Shown here: piece after piece, positions 7,646 to 14,085 of the stretch | How the letters are laid out: every line of letters starts with the position of its first letter | How positions within the stretch are numbered: the stretch's first letter is position 1 | From: an uncultured Varibaculum sp. | GTDB taxonomy: Bacteria > Actinomycetota > Actinomycetes > Actinomycetales > Actinomycetaceae | Assembly (NCBI GenBank): GCA_947253735.1 | Contig: CAMYAU010000032.1 | Location: 1 to 14,085, forward strand | DNA length: 14,085 bases | Reading direction: 5' to 3' | Translations under genes and position numbers: made by a program | Notes under the pieces: generated by a model | Database searches by the model: none | Told to the model about the DNA's origin: nothing | What the model saw: only the letters and a program-made list of their open reading frames with translations

Positions 7646-8746
7646 ATGCGTAAGAGCATTAAATCTTTAGCGGTTATCGCTGGTCTTGCCTTGACAGCAA
7701 CTAGCCTGGCCGCCTGTGGCTCCGATAATGCCACTGGAAGTGTAGATAACTCAAAGAAAGTTAATAGTGTCGATATTTCCGGCAAGTTGGCGGGCGCGGG
7801 TGCATCCTCACAAAAAGATGCGGTTGACGCCTGGAAAGCTGGATTTTCCGAGGTAGCGCAAAATGTGGAAGTAACCTATGACCCCACTGGTTCCGGGGCA
7901 GGGGTGACCACCTTCCTCCAAGGTGGAGTGGCCTTCGCCGGAACAGACCAGGCACTCTCTAAGGAAGAAATCGATAAATCAGCCGCGGTTTGTAAAGACT
8001 CCAAAGCCATTAACCTACCGGTTTATGTATCCCCGGTGGCGGTGGCCTTCAACCTGGAGGGAATCAAGACGCTTAATATGAAACCGGAAACCATCGCTAA
8101 GATCTTCCGCGGAGAAATCATCAAGTGGAACGATCCGGGTATCGCCGTGGACAATGCGGATGCCAAACTACCTGACGCCAAGATCGTGGCGGTACACCGC
8201 GCTGACCAGTCGGGTACTACCGAGAATTTCACCGACTACCTGCACGCGGCGGCCCCGGACGCATGGCCGGATAAGCCATCGAAAGATTGGCCGGTAGCTG
8301 GCGGGGAATCTGGAGATAAAACCGCAGGGGTAGTGGATAACCTGAAGAAAACTGTAGGTGCAATCGGCTATATCGATGCCTCCCAGGCCGGTGACTTCGG
8401 AACGGTGGCGCTCAAAGCTGGCGATGGTTTCGTTAAATACTCGGCCGAGGCAGCTGCCAAAATCGTCGAAAGCGCCGAAGTTGAGGATGGACGGGAAAAG
8501 AACGACCTGGCGTTAAACCTGAATCGCACCCCGGATGATCCCGAAGCCTATCCGCTGGTATTGGTCTCTTATTATGCGGTTTGCCCGCAGTATAAAGATG
8601 CTAACACCGCCAAGTTGGTGAAAGCCTGGGTCAACTATGTGGTATCCGCTGACGGGCAAAACAAAGCTGCCGAGGCAGCCGGATCTGCTCCCTTGGGCGC
8701 GGAAATCACCAAGAAGATCACTGCCGCGCTTGAGGAAATCAAGTAA
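7646..8746 (+). CDS. pstS: Phosphate-binding lipoprotein PstS
   Basis: Extracytoplasmic phosphate receptor of the Pst importer. The 366-residue protein starts with a lipoprotein signal: MRKSIK, a hydrophobic stretch, then the lipobox LAAC with the lipidated cysteine at residue 24, so it is anchored to the outer face of the membrane. Family motifs include GAGASSQKDAVDAW, YDPTGSGAGVTTFLQG, FAGTDQALS and VHRADQSGTTENFTDYL; these serine, threonine, aspartate and arginine residues belong to the loops that hydrogen-bond phosphate in PstS structures. The ATG is preceded by AAGGAA (7636-7641). It is first in a pstSCAB operon behind PHO-box-like repeats, and separated from pstC by a strong hairpin that may favour higher PstS output. 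Confidence 0.97.
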   Translation: MRKSIKSLAVIAGLALTATSLAACGSDNATGSVDNSKKVNSVDISGKLAGAGASSQKDAVDAWKAGFSEVAQNVEVTYDPTGSGAGVTTFLQGGVAFAGTDQALSKEEIDKSAAVCKDSKAINLPVYVSPVAVAFNLEGIKTLNMKPETIAKIFRGEIIKWNDPGIAVDNADAKLPDAKIVAVHRADQSGTTENFTDYLHAAAPDAWPDKPSKDWPVAGGESGDKTAGVVDNLKKTVGAIGYIDASQAGDFGTVALKAGDGFVKYSAEAAAKIVESAEVEDGREKNDLALNLNRTPDDPEAYPLVLVSYYAVCPQYKDANTAKLVKAWVNYVVSADGQNKAAEAAGSAPLGAEITKKITAALEEIK

Positions 8747-8773
8747 GAATCCCCCAAGTTTGGGCTCTGGCGA

Positions 8774-8805
8774 CCAGGAGTTCCGGCAAAAACCGGTACT
8801 CCTGG
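8774..8805 (+). other. Intercistronic hairpin between pstS and pstC
   Basis: CCAGGAGTTCCGG (8774-8786) and CCGGTACTCCTGG (8793-8805) form a 13-position stem with one internal T-T mismatch and a CAAAAA loop. No T-tract follows, so it is not a classical intrinsic terminator. It lies in the 80-base gap after the binding-protein gene, where such structures commonly stabilise the upstream mRNA or reduce read-through so that the receptor is made in excess over the permeases. The function is inferred. Confidence 0.75.
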
Positions 8806-8826
8806 CCGTAACCCCCTGGAGAAAAC

Positions 8827-9798
8827 GTGAGTACCAAAACCCAGCTCGAAAAACGAGAATCCGGGCAAGTTCCCTCCCGGAAAAATATCTTTAACTGGGA
8901 AGGACTATTTTATCTAGCCACCAAAGGTTCAGCGATAGTCATTGCCGCTGTGTTAGCCCTAGTAGCGATGTTTCTAACTATGCAAGCCTGGCCGGCTATC
9001 TCTAATCCTGATTTGCGACTGCGGATGCGCGGACGTACCGAAATGGTTAGTATCTGGGAATACGTAGCCCCCCAGCTTTTTGGAACAGTCCTGGCAGCGG
9101 CGGTCGCCTTAGTGATTGCGGTGCCGCTTTCTATCGCGCTGGCAGTGTTTATTAACTTCTATGCTCCTAAGAAAATCTCGGCAATCATCGCGGGATTGAT
9201 TGATGTAATGGTAGCGATTCCTTCGGTTGTTTACGGCCTGTGGGGCGGACTGATTTTGCTACCGATCTTGCAGCCGATTATGGAGTTCCTCGCCACCTAT
9301 TTTGGCTGGTTTCCCTTATTTTCAGGGCCAGTTTCTCCGATTGGGAGAGTAATTTTTTCTGCCTCGGTGATCTTGGCGATTATGGTGATTCCGATTATTA
9401 CCGCACTTTGTCGAGAAGTATATGCCCGTACTCCTCCTTTGGAAATGGAAGCAGCGTTGGCACTGGGTGCGACCAAGTGGGAAATGATAAAAACCGTGGT
9501 TCTGCCCTTTGGGCGCTCCGGTACGGTTTCGGCGGCGATGATCGGGTTAGGGAGGGCGCTCGGGGAAACCATGGCAGTGGCGATGGTACTTTCTCCCGGA
9601 GCATCCTACGTTTGGTCGTTGTTTCAGGCGGGAGCACACTCTACGATCGCTTCCAATATCGCCCTCCAGTTCCCGGAGGCTGATTCCAATATGGCGGCCG
9701 CGCTAATCTTCACCGGTCTAGTGCTGTTTGTTTTGACTTTGTTGGTCAACTCGGGTGCGCGGTGGATGGTAGCCCGTAAGGAAGGTTTGGGGAAATAA
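8827..9798 (+). CDS. pstC: Phosphate ABC transporter permease PstC
   Basis: One of the two channel subunits of the phosphate importer, 323 residues with about six transmembrane helices; the first spans roughly residues 35-55. The permease loop EAALALGATKWEMIKTVVLP and the following GLGRALGETMAVAMVLSP are characteristic of PstC. The segment VAIPSVVYGLWG in the second helix group is also typical. It starts with GTG at 8827, supported by GGAG (8818-8821) five bases upstream. The N-terminal 25 residues are polar and cytoplasmic. The stop codon TAA is directly followed by the ATG of pstA with no spacing, so the two permeases should be produced together. Confidence 0.96.
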   Translation: MSTKTQLEKRESGQVPSRKNIFNWEGLFYLATKGSAIVIAAVLALVAMFLTMQAWPAISNPDLRLRMRGRTEMVSIWEYVAPQLFGTVLAAAVALVIAVPLSIALAVFINFYAPKKISAIIAGLIDVMVAIPSVVYGLWGGLILLPILQPIMEFLATYFGWFPLFSGPVSPIGRVIFSASVILAIMVIPIITALCREVYARTPPLEMEAALALGATKWEMIKTVVLPFGRSGTVSAAMIGLGRALGETMAVAMVLSPGASYVWSLFQAGAHSTIASNIALQFPEADSNMAAALIFTGLVLFVLTLLVNSGARWMVARKEGLGK

Positions 9799-10938
9799 AT
9801 GAGTGCTGAAAATCAGAATCGGGGCGACCTGAAGTTAAAGCAAGAATCTATAGGTGCCGGGCAAGCTCCTGCCAGCAGCGGGGCTAATATTCGGGGTAAA
9901 AGCGATCAGCTTGCGGCTTTATCTTCCTCGGATAATACCTCTGCTTTGCAGGCAGTAATCCTAGAGAAAAAACTAAAGTACCAGGAAAGACTGGAGGACG
10001 CGGAGCCAAGAACTGAGGTGAAGCACGCCCAGCTGGGCGGAGATAAAGCGCTGAGTTTTCGCCGCAGATTCACCAATAACGTGATTGCAGCCTCGATGTG
10101 GATGTGCGGTCTGCTGGTGCTGGTCATCTTGGCTTCTATCGGGTACGAACTTATCCGCCGGGGTATTGGGATTATTTCTCCCTACTTCTTGAGCGTTTCT
10201 ATGAAGGGCGTCTATGGAGGGATGCAAGCTGGCGGAATTTATCACGCGATGGTCGGTACCCTGCTGATTACCCTGGTAGCAGCAATTATTTCCGTTCCCC
10301 TAGGGTTGCTGGTAGCCATCTACTTAACCGAATACGCAGGCAATACTAAGTTCGCGAAACTCACTACCACCTTGGTAGATGTGATGACCGGCATTCCCTC
10401 CATAGTTGCTGGTTTATTCGCGGCTGCCTTGTTCACCATGGTTATTGGTCCTGCGTACCGTTCCGGTCTGATGGGGGCAGTTGCCCTTTCGGTATTGATG
10501 ATTCCCCTGGTAGTACGCTCATCGGCGGAAATGTTGCGGCTGGTACCCGATGATTTGCGGGAAGCTTCCTATGCGCTGGGGGTTCCCAAATGGCGCACCG
10601 TGATCTCGGTTGTACTGCGCACTTCGGCGGCTGGGTTAGTGACCTCAGTGGTGGTAGCAATCGCTCGGATTGTGGGGGAAACTGCGCCCTTACTGATTAC
10701 CGCGGGGATGTTCGATGCGATCAATAACAATGTGTTTTCCGGGCGCATGGAAACCCTGCCGGTCTATATCTATCAGCAGTACACCTCCACGGTTTCTTGC
10801 GCGGCTCACGCAGTGAACTGTAACCCCACTATCAATGTGGATCGCGCCTGGGGTGCGGCCTTGGTGCTGGTATTCGCGGTATTGGTTTTGAATCTAGGAG
10901 CCCGGTTCGTAGCCAAGAAACTCTCGATTGGTAAATAG
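9799..10938 (+). CDS. pstA: Phosphate ABC transporter permease PstA with long N-terminal extension
   Basis: Second channel subunit, 379 residues, longer than typical PstA (about 290-310). Residues 1 to about 90 are hydrophilic, rich in Ser, Ala, Gln, Lys and Glu, with a likely short charged helix near 55-70 and an FRRRFTNN basic patch just before the first membrane helix (about 94-118). The remaining sequence is standard PstA: GTLLITLVAAIISVPLG, VDVMTGIPSIVAGLFAAA, and the permease loop EASYALGVPKWRTVISVVL followed by IARIVGETAPLLIT. A late outside loop carries two cysteines (SCAAHAVNC) that could form a disulphide. The start abuts the pstC stop and has GGGGAA upstream, so the extension appears genuinely translated. 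Confidence 0.94.
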   Translation: MSAENQNRGDLKLKQESIGAGQAPASSGANIRGKSDQLAALSSSDNTSALQAVILEKKLKYQERLEDAEPRTEVKHAQLGGDKALSFRRRFTNNVIAASMWMCGLLVLVILASIGYELIRRGIGIISPYFLSVSMKGVYGGMQAGGIYHAMVGTLLITLVAAIISVPLGLLVAIYLTEYAGNTKFAKLTTTLVDVMTGIPSIVAGLFAAALFTMVIGPAYRSGLMGAVALSVLMIPLVVRSSAEMLRLVPDDLREASYALGVPKWRTVISVVLRTSAAGLVTSVVVAIARIVGETAPLLITAGMFDAINNNVFSGRMETLPVYIYQQYTSTVSCAAHAVNCNPTINVDRAWGAALVLVFAVLVLNLGARFVAKKLSIGK

Positions 10939-10945
10939 CTAACTC

Positions 10946-10965
10946 GCCCTCGCCTGGGGCAGGGC
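10946..10965 (+). other. Small hairpin between pstA and pstB
   Basis: In the 56-base gap after pstA, GCCCT (10946-10950) pairs with AGGGC (10961-10965) and an inner GCC (10952-10954) pairs with GGC (10958-10960), leaving one bulged C and a three-base loop. There is no T-tract after it. It may modulate mRNA processing or be incidental. Confidence 0.4.
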
Positions 10966-10994
10966 TCCAAGAAGCAAAGCAGATAGGAAAGAAA

Positions 10995-11774
10995 ATGGCA
11001 ATCTGTTTAGAAACTAAACACTTGGACGTTTACTACGGAGAATTCAAAGCCGTAGCGGACGTGAATATGACGATAGAAACCCAAACGGTAACTTCCCTGA
11101 TTGGGCCGTCTGGGTGTGGAAAATCCACGGTGCTGCGCACTTTAAACCGGATGCATGAAGTTACGCCCGGAGGACGCATCGAAGGGGAAGTGCTGCTGAA
11201 CGGGGATAACCTGTATGGAAAAGACGTCAACCCGGTGGAGGTGCGGCGGATGATCGGGATGGTGTTCCAGCGTCCTAACCCCTTCCCCACCATGTCGATA
11301 AAGAACAATGTGCTCGCCGGTTTGCATCTGAATCGGGTGAAAATCAGTAAATCCGAGGGCGACCAGATCGTAGAAGAATCCCTCAAGGGTGCAAACCTGT
11401 GGGAGGAGGTTAAGGACCGGCTAGATAAACCGGGCGCTTCCTTGTCCGGTGGCCAGCAGCAACGCTTGTGTATCGCGCGGGCGATTGCGGTTAAACCCGA
11501 GGTGCTGCTGATGGATGAGCCTTGCTCCGCGCTGGATCCCATCTCGACCTTGGCGATTGAAGATTTGATTGCTCAGTTGAAAGAAACCTACACAATCGTG
11601 ATCGTTACCCACAATATGCAGCAGGCGGCGCGAATTTCCGACCAGACCGCATTCTTCAACATTTCCGGGCCGCGCCAACCCGGGAAACTGGTGGAGATCG
11701 GGCCTACCGAATCCGTCTTCCTCACCCCCTGCGAAAAAGTTACCGCAAACTATATTGCGGGGCGTTTCGGATAG
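10995..11774 (+). CDS. pstB: Phosphate ABC transporter ATP-binding protein PstB
   Basis: ATPase that powers phosphate uptake, 259 residues, the usual PstB length. It carries Walker A GPSGCGKST (residues 37-45), the PstB-typical LRTLNRMHE right after it, the Q-loop in VFQRPNPFPTMSI, the signature LSGGQQQRLCIARAIA, Walker B VLLMDEPCSALDP, and the H-loop VTHNMQQAARISD. These last two segments distinguish PstB from general ATPases. The start has AGGA (10985-10988) six bases upstream. The gene ends 127 bases before the preferred start of the kinase gene. No phoU follows, although phoU often accompanies pstB in other bacteria. Confidence 0.97.
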   Translation: MAICLETKHLDVYYGEFKAVADVNMTIETQTVTSLIGPSGCGKSTVLRTLNRMHEVTPGGRIEGEVLLNGDNLYGKDVNPVEVRRMIGMVFQRPNPFPTMSIKNNVLAGLHLNRVKISKSEGDQIVEESLKGANLWEEVKDRLDKPGASLSGGQQQRLCIARAIAVKPEVLLMDEPCSALDPISTLAIEDLIAQLKETYTIVIVTHNMQQAARISDQTAFFNISGPRQPGKLVEIGPTESVFLTPCEKVTANYIAGRFG

Positions 11775-11832
11775 GAAGCCTGCGCGACGGCAATCGGGAG
11801 GGTTTAATAGCAAGCAGTGCCCGACAAAACCT

Positions 11833-11873
11833 GTTACCCAGGGTGAACGTTTGGTTAACAAACTCCCTACAAT
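11833..11873. promoter_or_regulatory. PHO box and candidate promoter for the senX3-regX3 pair
   Basis: On the - strand, GTTAACC (11859-11853) and GTTCACC (11848-11842) stand exactly 11 bases apart, matching the Streptomyces PhoP direct-repeat unit GTTCACCnnnn; a third, weaker unit (GTAACAG) follows. Read on the + strand these are GTTACC (11833), GTGAAC (11843) and GTTAAC (11854). A good -10, TACAAT (11868-11873), lies eight bases after the last unit, so the box covers the -35 region. The expected transcript would begin near 11880. Autoregulation by RegX3 is inferred. Confidence 0.6.
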
Positions 11874-11901
11874 TAGTTTCTCAGAGATTGACCCCCTTAA
11901 A

Positions 11902-12999
11902 ATGATGAGTATGGAGAGCCAAAGTGGCCAGTTGCATTGGGATGGCTCCGGCTGGAAAGTCGAGGATCTATCTACGATTCTTGACGCTCTACCTGAGGCT
12001 TCGGTAGTACTCAATCCCGATAACTCTTTCGCTTATATTTCGCAGTTAGCGCGTATCGTTCCCCTGTTCAATCACGGGAAAATCGAATACCCGCAGCTGT
12101 TAGCACAGGTTGAAAAAGCACGCGCTGCAGGGCGGATCGTAGAGGAAGACTATGAATTGGTGCATCCCGATGCGGCTGTCCCCTGGTCAGTGCGGGTGCG
12201 GGTGGCTCCAATCTCGCCTCGACATACCCTGGTGTTGCTAGAGGATCGCACTCGTGTCCTCCAGGCTGATGCCACTCGCCGTGAGTTCGTGGTTAACGCT
12301 TCTCACGAGTTGAAAACCCCGGTGGGAGCGATTTCCTTACTGGCAGAAACGATTCACGATAATGCCGACGATGTGCAGGCGGTGGAAACCTTTTCCACCC
12401 AGCTAGTAAAAGAATCACGGCGGCTAACCAAATTGGTTTATGAAATCATCTCTTTAGCGCGGCTGCAAGATGGGCGTCTGCCAGTCAAGCCGCGTCCCAT
12501 GTTGGCGATCGAAGCCATCAACGATGCTCTCGACCAGGTACGGACTGCCGCCGAGGACGCGAATATCACTTTGAACACCGATTTCCCGCAAGGGGAAGAT
12601 ATTTTGGTGCACGCCGATCTGGAGCTGCTGACTTCCGCCCTGCAAAACCTGCTGGAAAATGCGATTCGCTATTCTAATCCCGGAGGTCACGTGAATGTCA
12701 CCTTGCGGGTAAATGACAATGTGGTGATCGAAGTGGCCGATGATGGCATAGGGATTTCCGAAGAAGACCAAGGCAGGATTTTTGAGCGCTTTTACCGGGT
12801 CGATCCGGCGCGTTCCCGCTCCACCGGGGGAACTGGCTTAGGGCTCTCCATCGTTAAACACGTAGTTTCAGATCTTAACGGTTCTATTCACGTGAACTCT
12901 AAACCGGGGGAGGGCGCCACTTTTGTCATCACTTTGCCCCGACATACCCCGCAACATCCAGATGCTAAGCAGATAGCACTGATAAAGGAAGAAGAATGA
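11902..12999 (+). CDS. senX3: SenX3/PhoR-like sensor histidine kinase, apparently without membrane segments
   Basis: Histidine kinase partner of the adjacent RegX3. From ATG 11902 it has 365 residues: a PAS-like domain at about residues 20-115 (starting LDALPEASVVLNPDN), the H-box REFVVNASHELKTP with phospho-accepting His135, N-box NLLENAIRYS, G1 ADDGIGI, F-box RIFERFYRVD and G2 GTGLGLSIVK. The order is that of SenX3, but mycobacterial SenX3 has N-terminal transmembrane helices and is about 410 residues; none is seen here, even when translation is extended back to the edge of pstB. The start is uncertain: ATGs at 11902, 11905 and 11911 lack a clear ribosome-binding site, and TTG 11851 has AGGGTG upstream but lies inside the PHO box. 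It overlaps regX3 as ATGA. Confidence 0.88.
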   Translation: MMSMESQSGQLHWDGSGWKVEDLSTILDALPEASVVLNPDNSFAYISQLARIVPLFNHGKIEYPQLLAQVEKARAAGRIVEEDYELVHPDAAVPWSVRVRVAPISPRHTLVLLEDRTRVLQADATRREFVVNASHELKTPVGAISLLAETIHDNADDVQAVETFSTQLVKESRRLTKLVYEIISLARLQDGRLPVKPRPMLAIEAINDALDQVRTAAEDANITLNTDFPQGEDILVHADLELLTSALQNLLENAIRYSNPGGHVNVTLRVNDNVVIEVADDGIGISEEDQGRIFERFYRVDPARSRSTGGTGLGLSIVKHVVSDLNGSIHVNSKPGEGATFVITLPRHTPQHPDAKQIALIKEEE

Positions 13000-13679
13000 C
13001 CACCATATTAGTAGTTGAGGACGAGGAAGCCTACCGTAAACCTCTGGAGTATTCCCTGAAACGTGAAGGTTACGAAGTAATCGGGGTAGCCGATGGTGAT
13101 CAGGCGCTTTCAGAGGTTAAAAGTAACCATATTGACCTGATTTTGCTGGATCTGATGCTTCCTGGGATCCCCGGCACGGAGGTTTGTCGCCAAGTACGTG
13201 AAAGCTACGATACGCCCATCATCATGGTGACGGCTAAAGATGACGTAGTTGACGTGGTAATCGGTTTGGAGCTAGGAGCCGATGACTATGTGACCAAGCC
13301 CTATCGTTTCCGGGAACTTTTGGCGAGAATCACCGCGGTGTTGCGCCGTACTCAAGACCTTCCGGAAGTAGGAAACCTGCTGGAAGTCGGACCAGTTACT
13401 ATGGATGTAGACCGTCACGAAGTGCGGGTACACGGGGAGCTTAAAGAGCTGCCGTTGCGTGAGTTCGAACTGCTGGAGTATTTTTTGCGTAACCCGGAAC
13501 GGGTACTTACTCGCGGACAGGTTATGGATCGGGTGTGGGGCGAAAACTGGTTCGGAGATCCCAAGACCTTGGACGTGCACGTCAAACGGCTGCGCTCCAA
13601 GATCGAGGACGACCCGCACTCGCCGAAGATCATTGTGACCGTGCGTGGGCTGGGCTACCGGATCATGGATCCTCAATAA
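12996..13679 (+). CDS. regX3: Phosphate-starvation response regulator RegX3
   Basis: OmpR/PhoB-family transcription regulator, 227 residues, the same length as mycobacterial RegX3 and strikingly similar along its whole length. The receiver domain (about 1-120) has the acidic pocket Glu8/Asp9, phospho-acceptor Asp52 in LLDLMLPG, Thr79 and Lys101 (YVTKPY). The C-terminal winged-helix DNA-binding domain includes LPLREFELLEYFLRN, RVLTRGQVMDRVWGENW and the recognition helix KTLDVHVKRLRSKIE, ending in TVRGLGYRI. It is translated from an ATG overlapping the kinase stop, with AAGGAA (12985-12990) upstream. It is expected to be phosphorylated by the kinase under low phosphate and to bind repeats such as those before pstS and the kinase gene. 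Confidence 0.95.
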   Translation: MTTILVVEDEEAYRKPLEYSLKREGYEVIGVADGDQALSEVKSNHIDLILLDLMLPGIPGTEVCRQVRESYDTPIIMVTAKDDVVDVVIGLELGADDYVTKPYRFRELLARITAVLRRTQDLPEVGNLLEVGPVTMDVDRHEVRVHGELKELPLREFELLEYFLRNPERVLTRGQVMDRVWGENWFGDPKTLDVHVKRLRSKIEDDPHSPKIIVTVRGLGYRIMDPQ

Positions 13680-14021
13680 CACCCGCCATTTCCCTAAAAA
13701 GTCGCAGCGCTGGTAGTTGTCCCCCAGCTCTTTCTCGTCTGTTTTTACCACGGGACTCAGATATTTTCGAGGCCATCCCCATCTTCTCTGGCCTCTCTTG
13801 CGTCCTCGGAGAAAATTTGCCTCTAACGCGTCGAAAGCAAAAAAGTGACTTTCCCCCGAAAAGGAGGGTAAAGCCGTAAAATGTGGGTTTTTGGGGCTTT
13901 CACGATAGAATAGAGCCATTGAACGCCAGATTTTCGGCGTGAATACCCCGGGGCAGATGGTGCTCGGTGGCCGGAAATGCTCGGCTCGGGGCCAACGAAC
14001 TAGACCAAGGAGATCCAGCAG
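13680..14021 (+). promoter_or_regulatory. Non-coding interval and gyrB leader
   Basis: This 342-base stretch between regX3 and gyrB holds no convincing gene. Besides the hairpins near 13709-13795, it contains a possible -10 TAGAAT (13906-13911) about 110 bases before gyrB with no good -35, an inverted repeat AAAGCC/GGCTTT (13870-13875 and 13895-13900) just upstream of it, a hairpin ACGCC/GGCGT (13923-13927 and 13936-13940), and the palindrome CCCCGGGG (13946-13953). AAGGAG (14007-14012) is a strong ribosome-binding site placed 9 bases before the gyrB GTG. The long structured leader may carry regulation, such as supercoiling control, but that is inference. Confidence 0.45.
13769..13795 (+). 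terminator. Candidate terminator hairpin downstream of regX3
   Basis: GAGGCCA (13769-13775) and TGGCCTC (13789-13795) are perfectly complementary over 7 bases with a 13-base pyrimidine-rich loop. It lies about 90 bases after the regX3 stop and before the gyrB promoter region. A short TCTT follows but no real T-tract, so it would be a weak or U-poor terminator. A smaller hairpin (GCTGG 13709-13713, CCAGC 13724-13728) followed by a T-rich run ending in GTTTTT is an alternative. Confidence 0.4.
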
Positions 14022-14085
14022 GTGGCTGATCTGGGTGACCAACAAGTCCAGCACGAATACGGCGCGGACGACATCACAGTTTTAG
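14022..14085 (+). CDS. gyrB: DNA gyrase subunit B, N-terminal fragment (3' partial)
   Basis: Only the first 21 codons are in the window, from GTG 14022, with AAGGAG just upstream. The peptide begins VADLGDQQVQHE and continues YGADDITVL, which matches the conserved segment that precedes EGLEAVRKRPGMYIG in GyrB proteins. The actinobacterial gene order dnaN-recF-dciA-gyrB further supports the call. GyrB is the ATPase subunit of the enzyme that introduces negative supercoils. The ATP-binding residues lie beyond the window edge, so the assignment rests on this short motif, the start signals and the context; a ParE-like paralogue is less likely here. Confidence 0.85.
   Translation, partial: MADLGDQQVQHEYGADDITVL

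Noticed and set aside
11033..11542. A 169-codon open frame on the - strand inside pstB
   Set aside because: It mirrors the well-conserved pstB coding sequence and has no family features.
11755..11901. Kinase start at TTG 11755 or TTG 11851
   Set aside because: 11755 lies inside pstB and adds a basic, non-conserved segment. 11851 has a fair ribosome-binding site but falls inside the PHO box and before the likely transcript start; it cannot be fully excluded.
11421..12014. A 197-codon open frame on the - strand over the pstB end and the kinase start
   Set aside because: It covers the PHO box and the coding sequence of two real genes in antisense; no motif supports it.
13718..13726. TTGTCCCCC as a DnaA box near gyrB
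   Set aside because: It differs from the actinobacterial box TTGTCCACA at two positions and stands alone.
13272..14054. A 260-codon open frame on the - strand across regX3, the intergenic gap and the gyrB start
   Set aside because: It is antisense to RegX3 and GyrB, shows no recognisable motif, and its composition is that of a shadow frame.
1..14085. CRISPR arrays, insertion sequences, tRNA or rRNA genes
   Set aside because: No spaced identical repeats, transposase motifs, terminal inverted repeats or cloverleaf sequences were seen on reading the window.

Overview
The window reads as a chromosomal segment from an actinobacterium of moderate G+C content. The evidence is the run dnaN, recF, dciA (DUF721) and the start of gyrB, a RegX3-type response regulator close to the mycobacterial one, and an actinobacterial-style PHO box. 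A member of the Actinomycetaceae (Varibaculum/Mobiluncus-like) would fit, but that is inference. All recognised genes lie on the + strand.

Layout. (1) 1-3347: the end of a peptide-type ABC transporter operon, dppB (5' end cut by the window), dppC, dppD and dppF, with every junction overlapping by 4-8 bases. (2) 3348-3550: the dnaN leader, with a perfect TATAAT and two inverted, degenerate DnaA-box-like sites. (3) 3551-6704: replication/repair block dnaN, recF, dciA. (4) 6697-7488: a class I SAM-dependent methyltransferase overlapping the end of dciA. (5) 7489-7645: the pstS control region with 11-bp-spaced TTAAC repeats. (6) 7646-11774: pstS, pstC, pstA and pstB, the high-affinity phosphate transporter, with hairpins in the pstS-pstC and pstA-pstB gaps. 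(7) 11775-13679: a second PHO-box-like site, then a SenX3/PhoR-like histidine kinase and RegX3. (8) 13680-14021: a non-coding stretch with a candidate terminator and the gyrB leader. (9) From 14022: the first 21 codons of gyrB.

How it works together. PstS captures phosphate outside the membrane, PstC/PstA form the channel, and PstB supplies energy. The kinase-regulator pair that normally senses phosphate shortage through the Pst complex sits directly downstream. Similar repeats upstream of both pstS and the kinase gene suggest that RegX3 controls the transporter and its own operon. PhoU is not encoded in the window.

Most notable points: the kinase appears to lack any transmembrane segment; the phosphate module is placed between dciA and gyrB; dnaN is preceded by a peptide transporter rather than dnaA; and two PHO-box-like arrays share geometry. 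I found no mobile element, CRISPR array, tRNA or rRNA. The genes belong to known families, so I do not claim a wholly new system.
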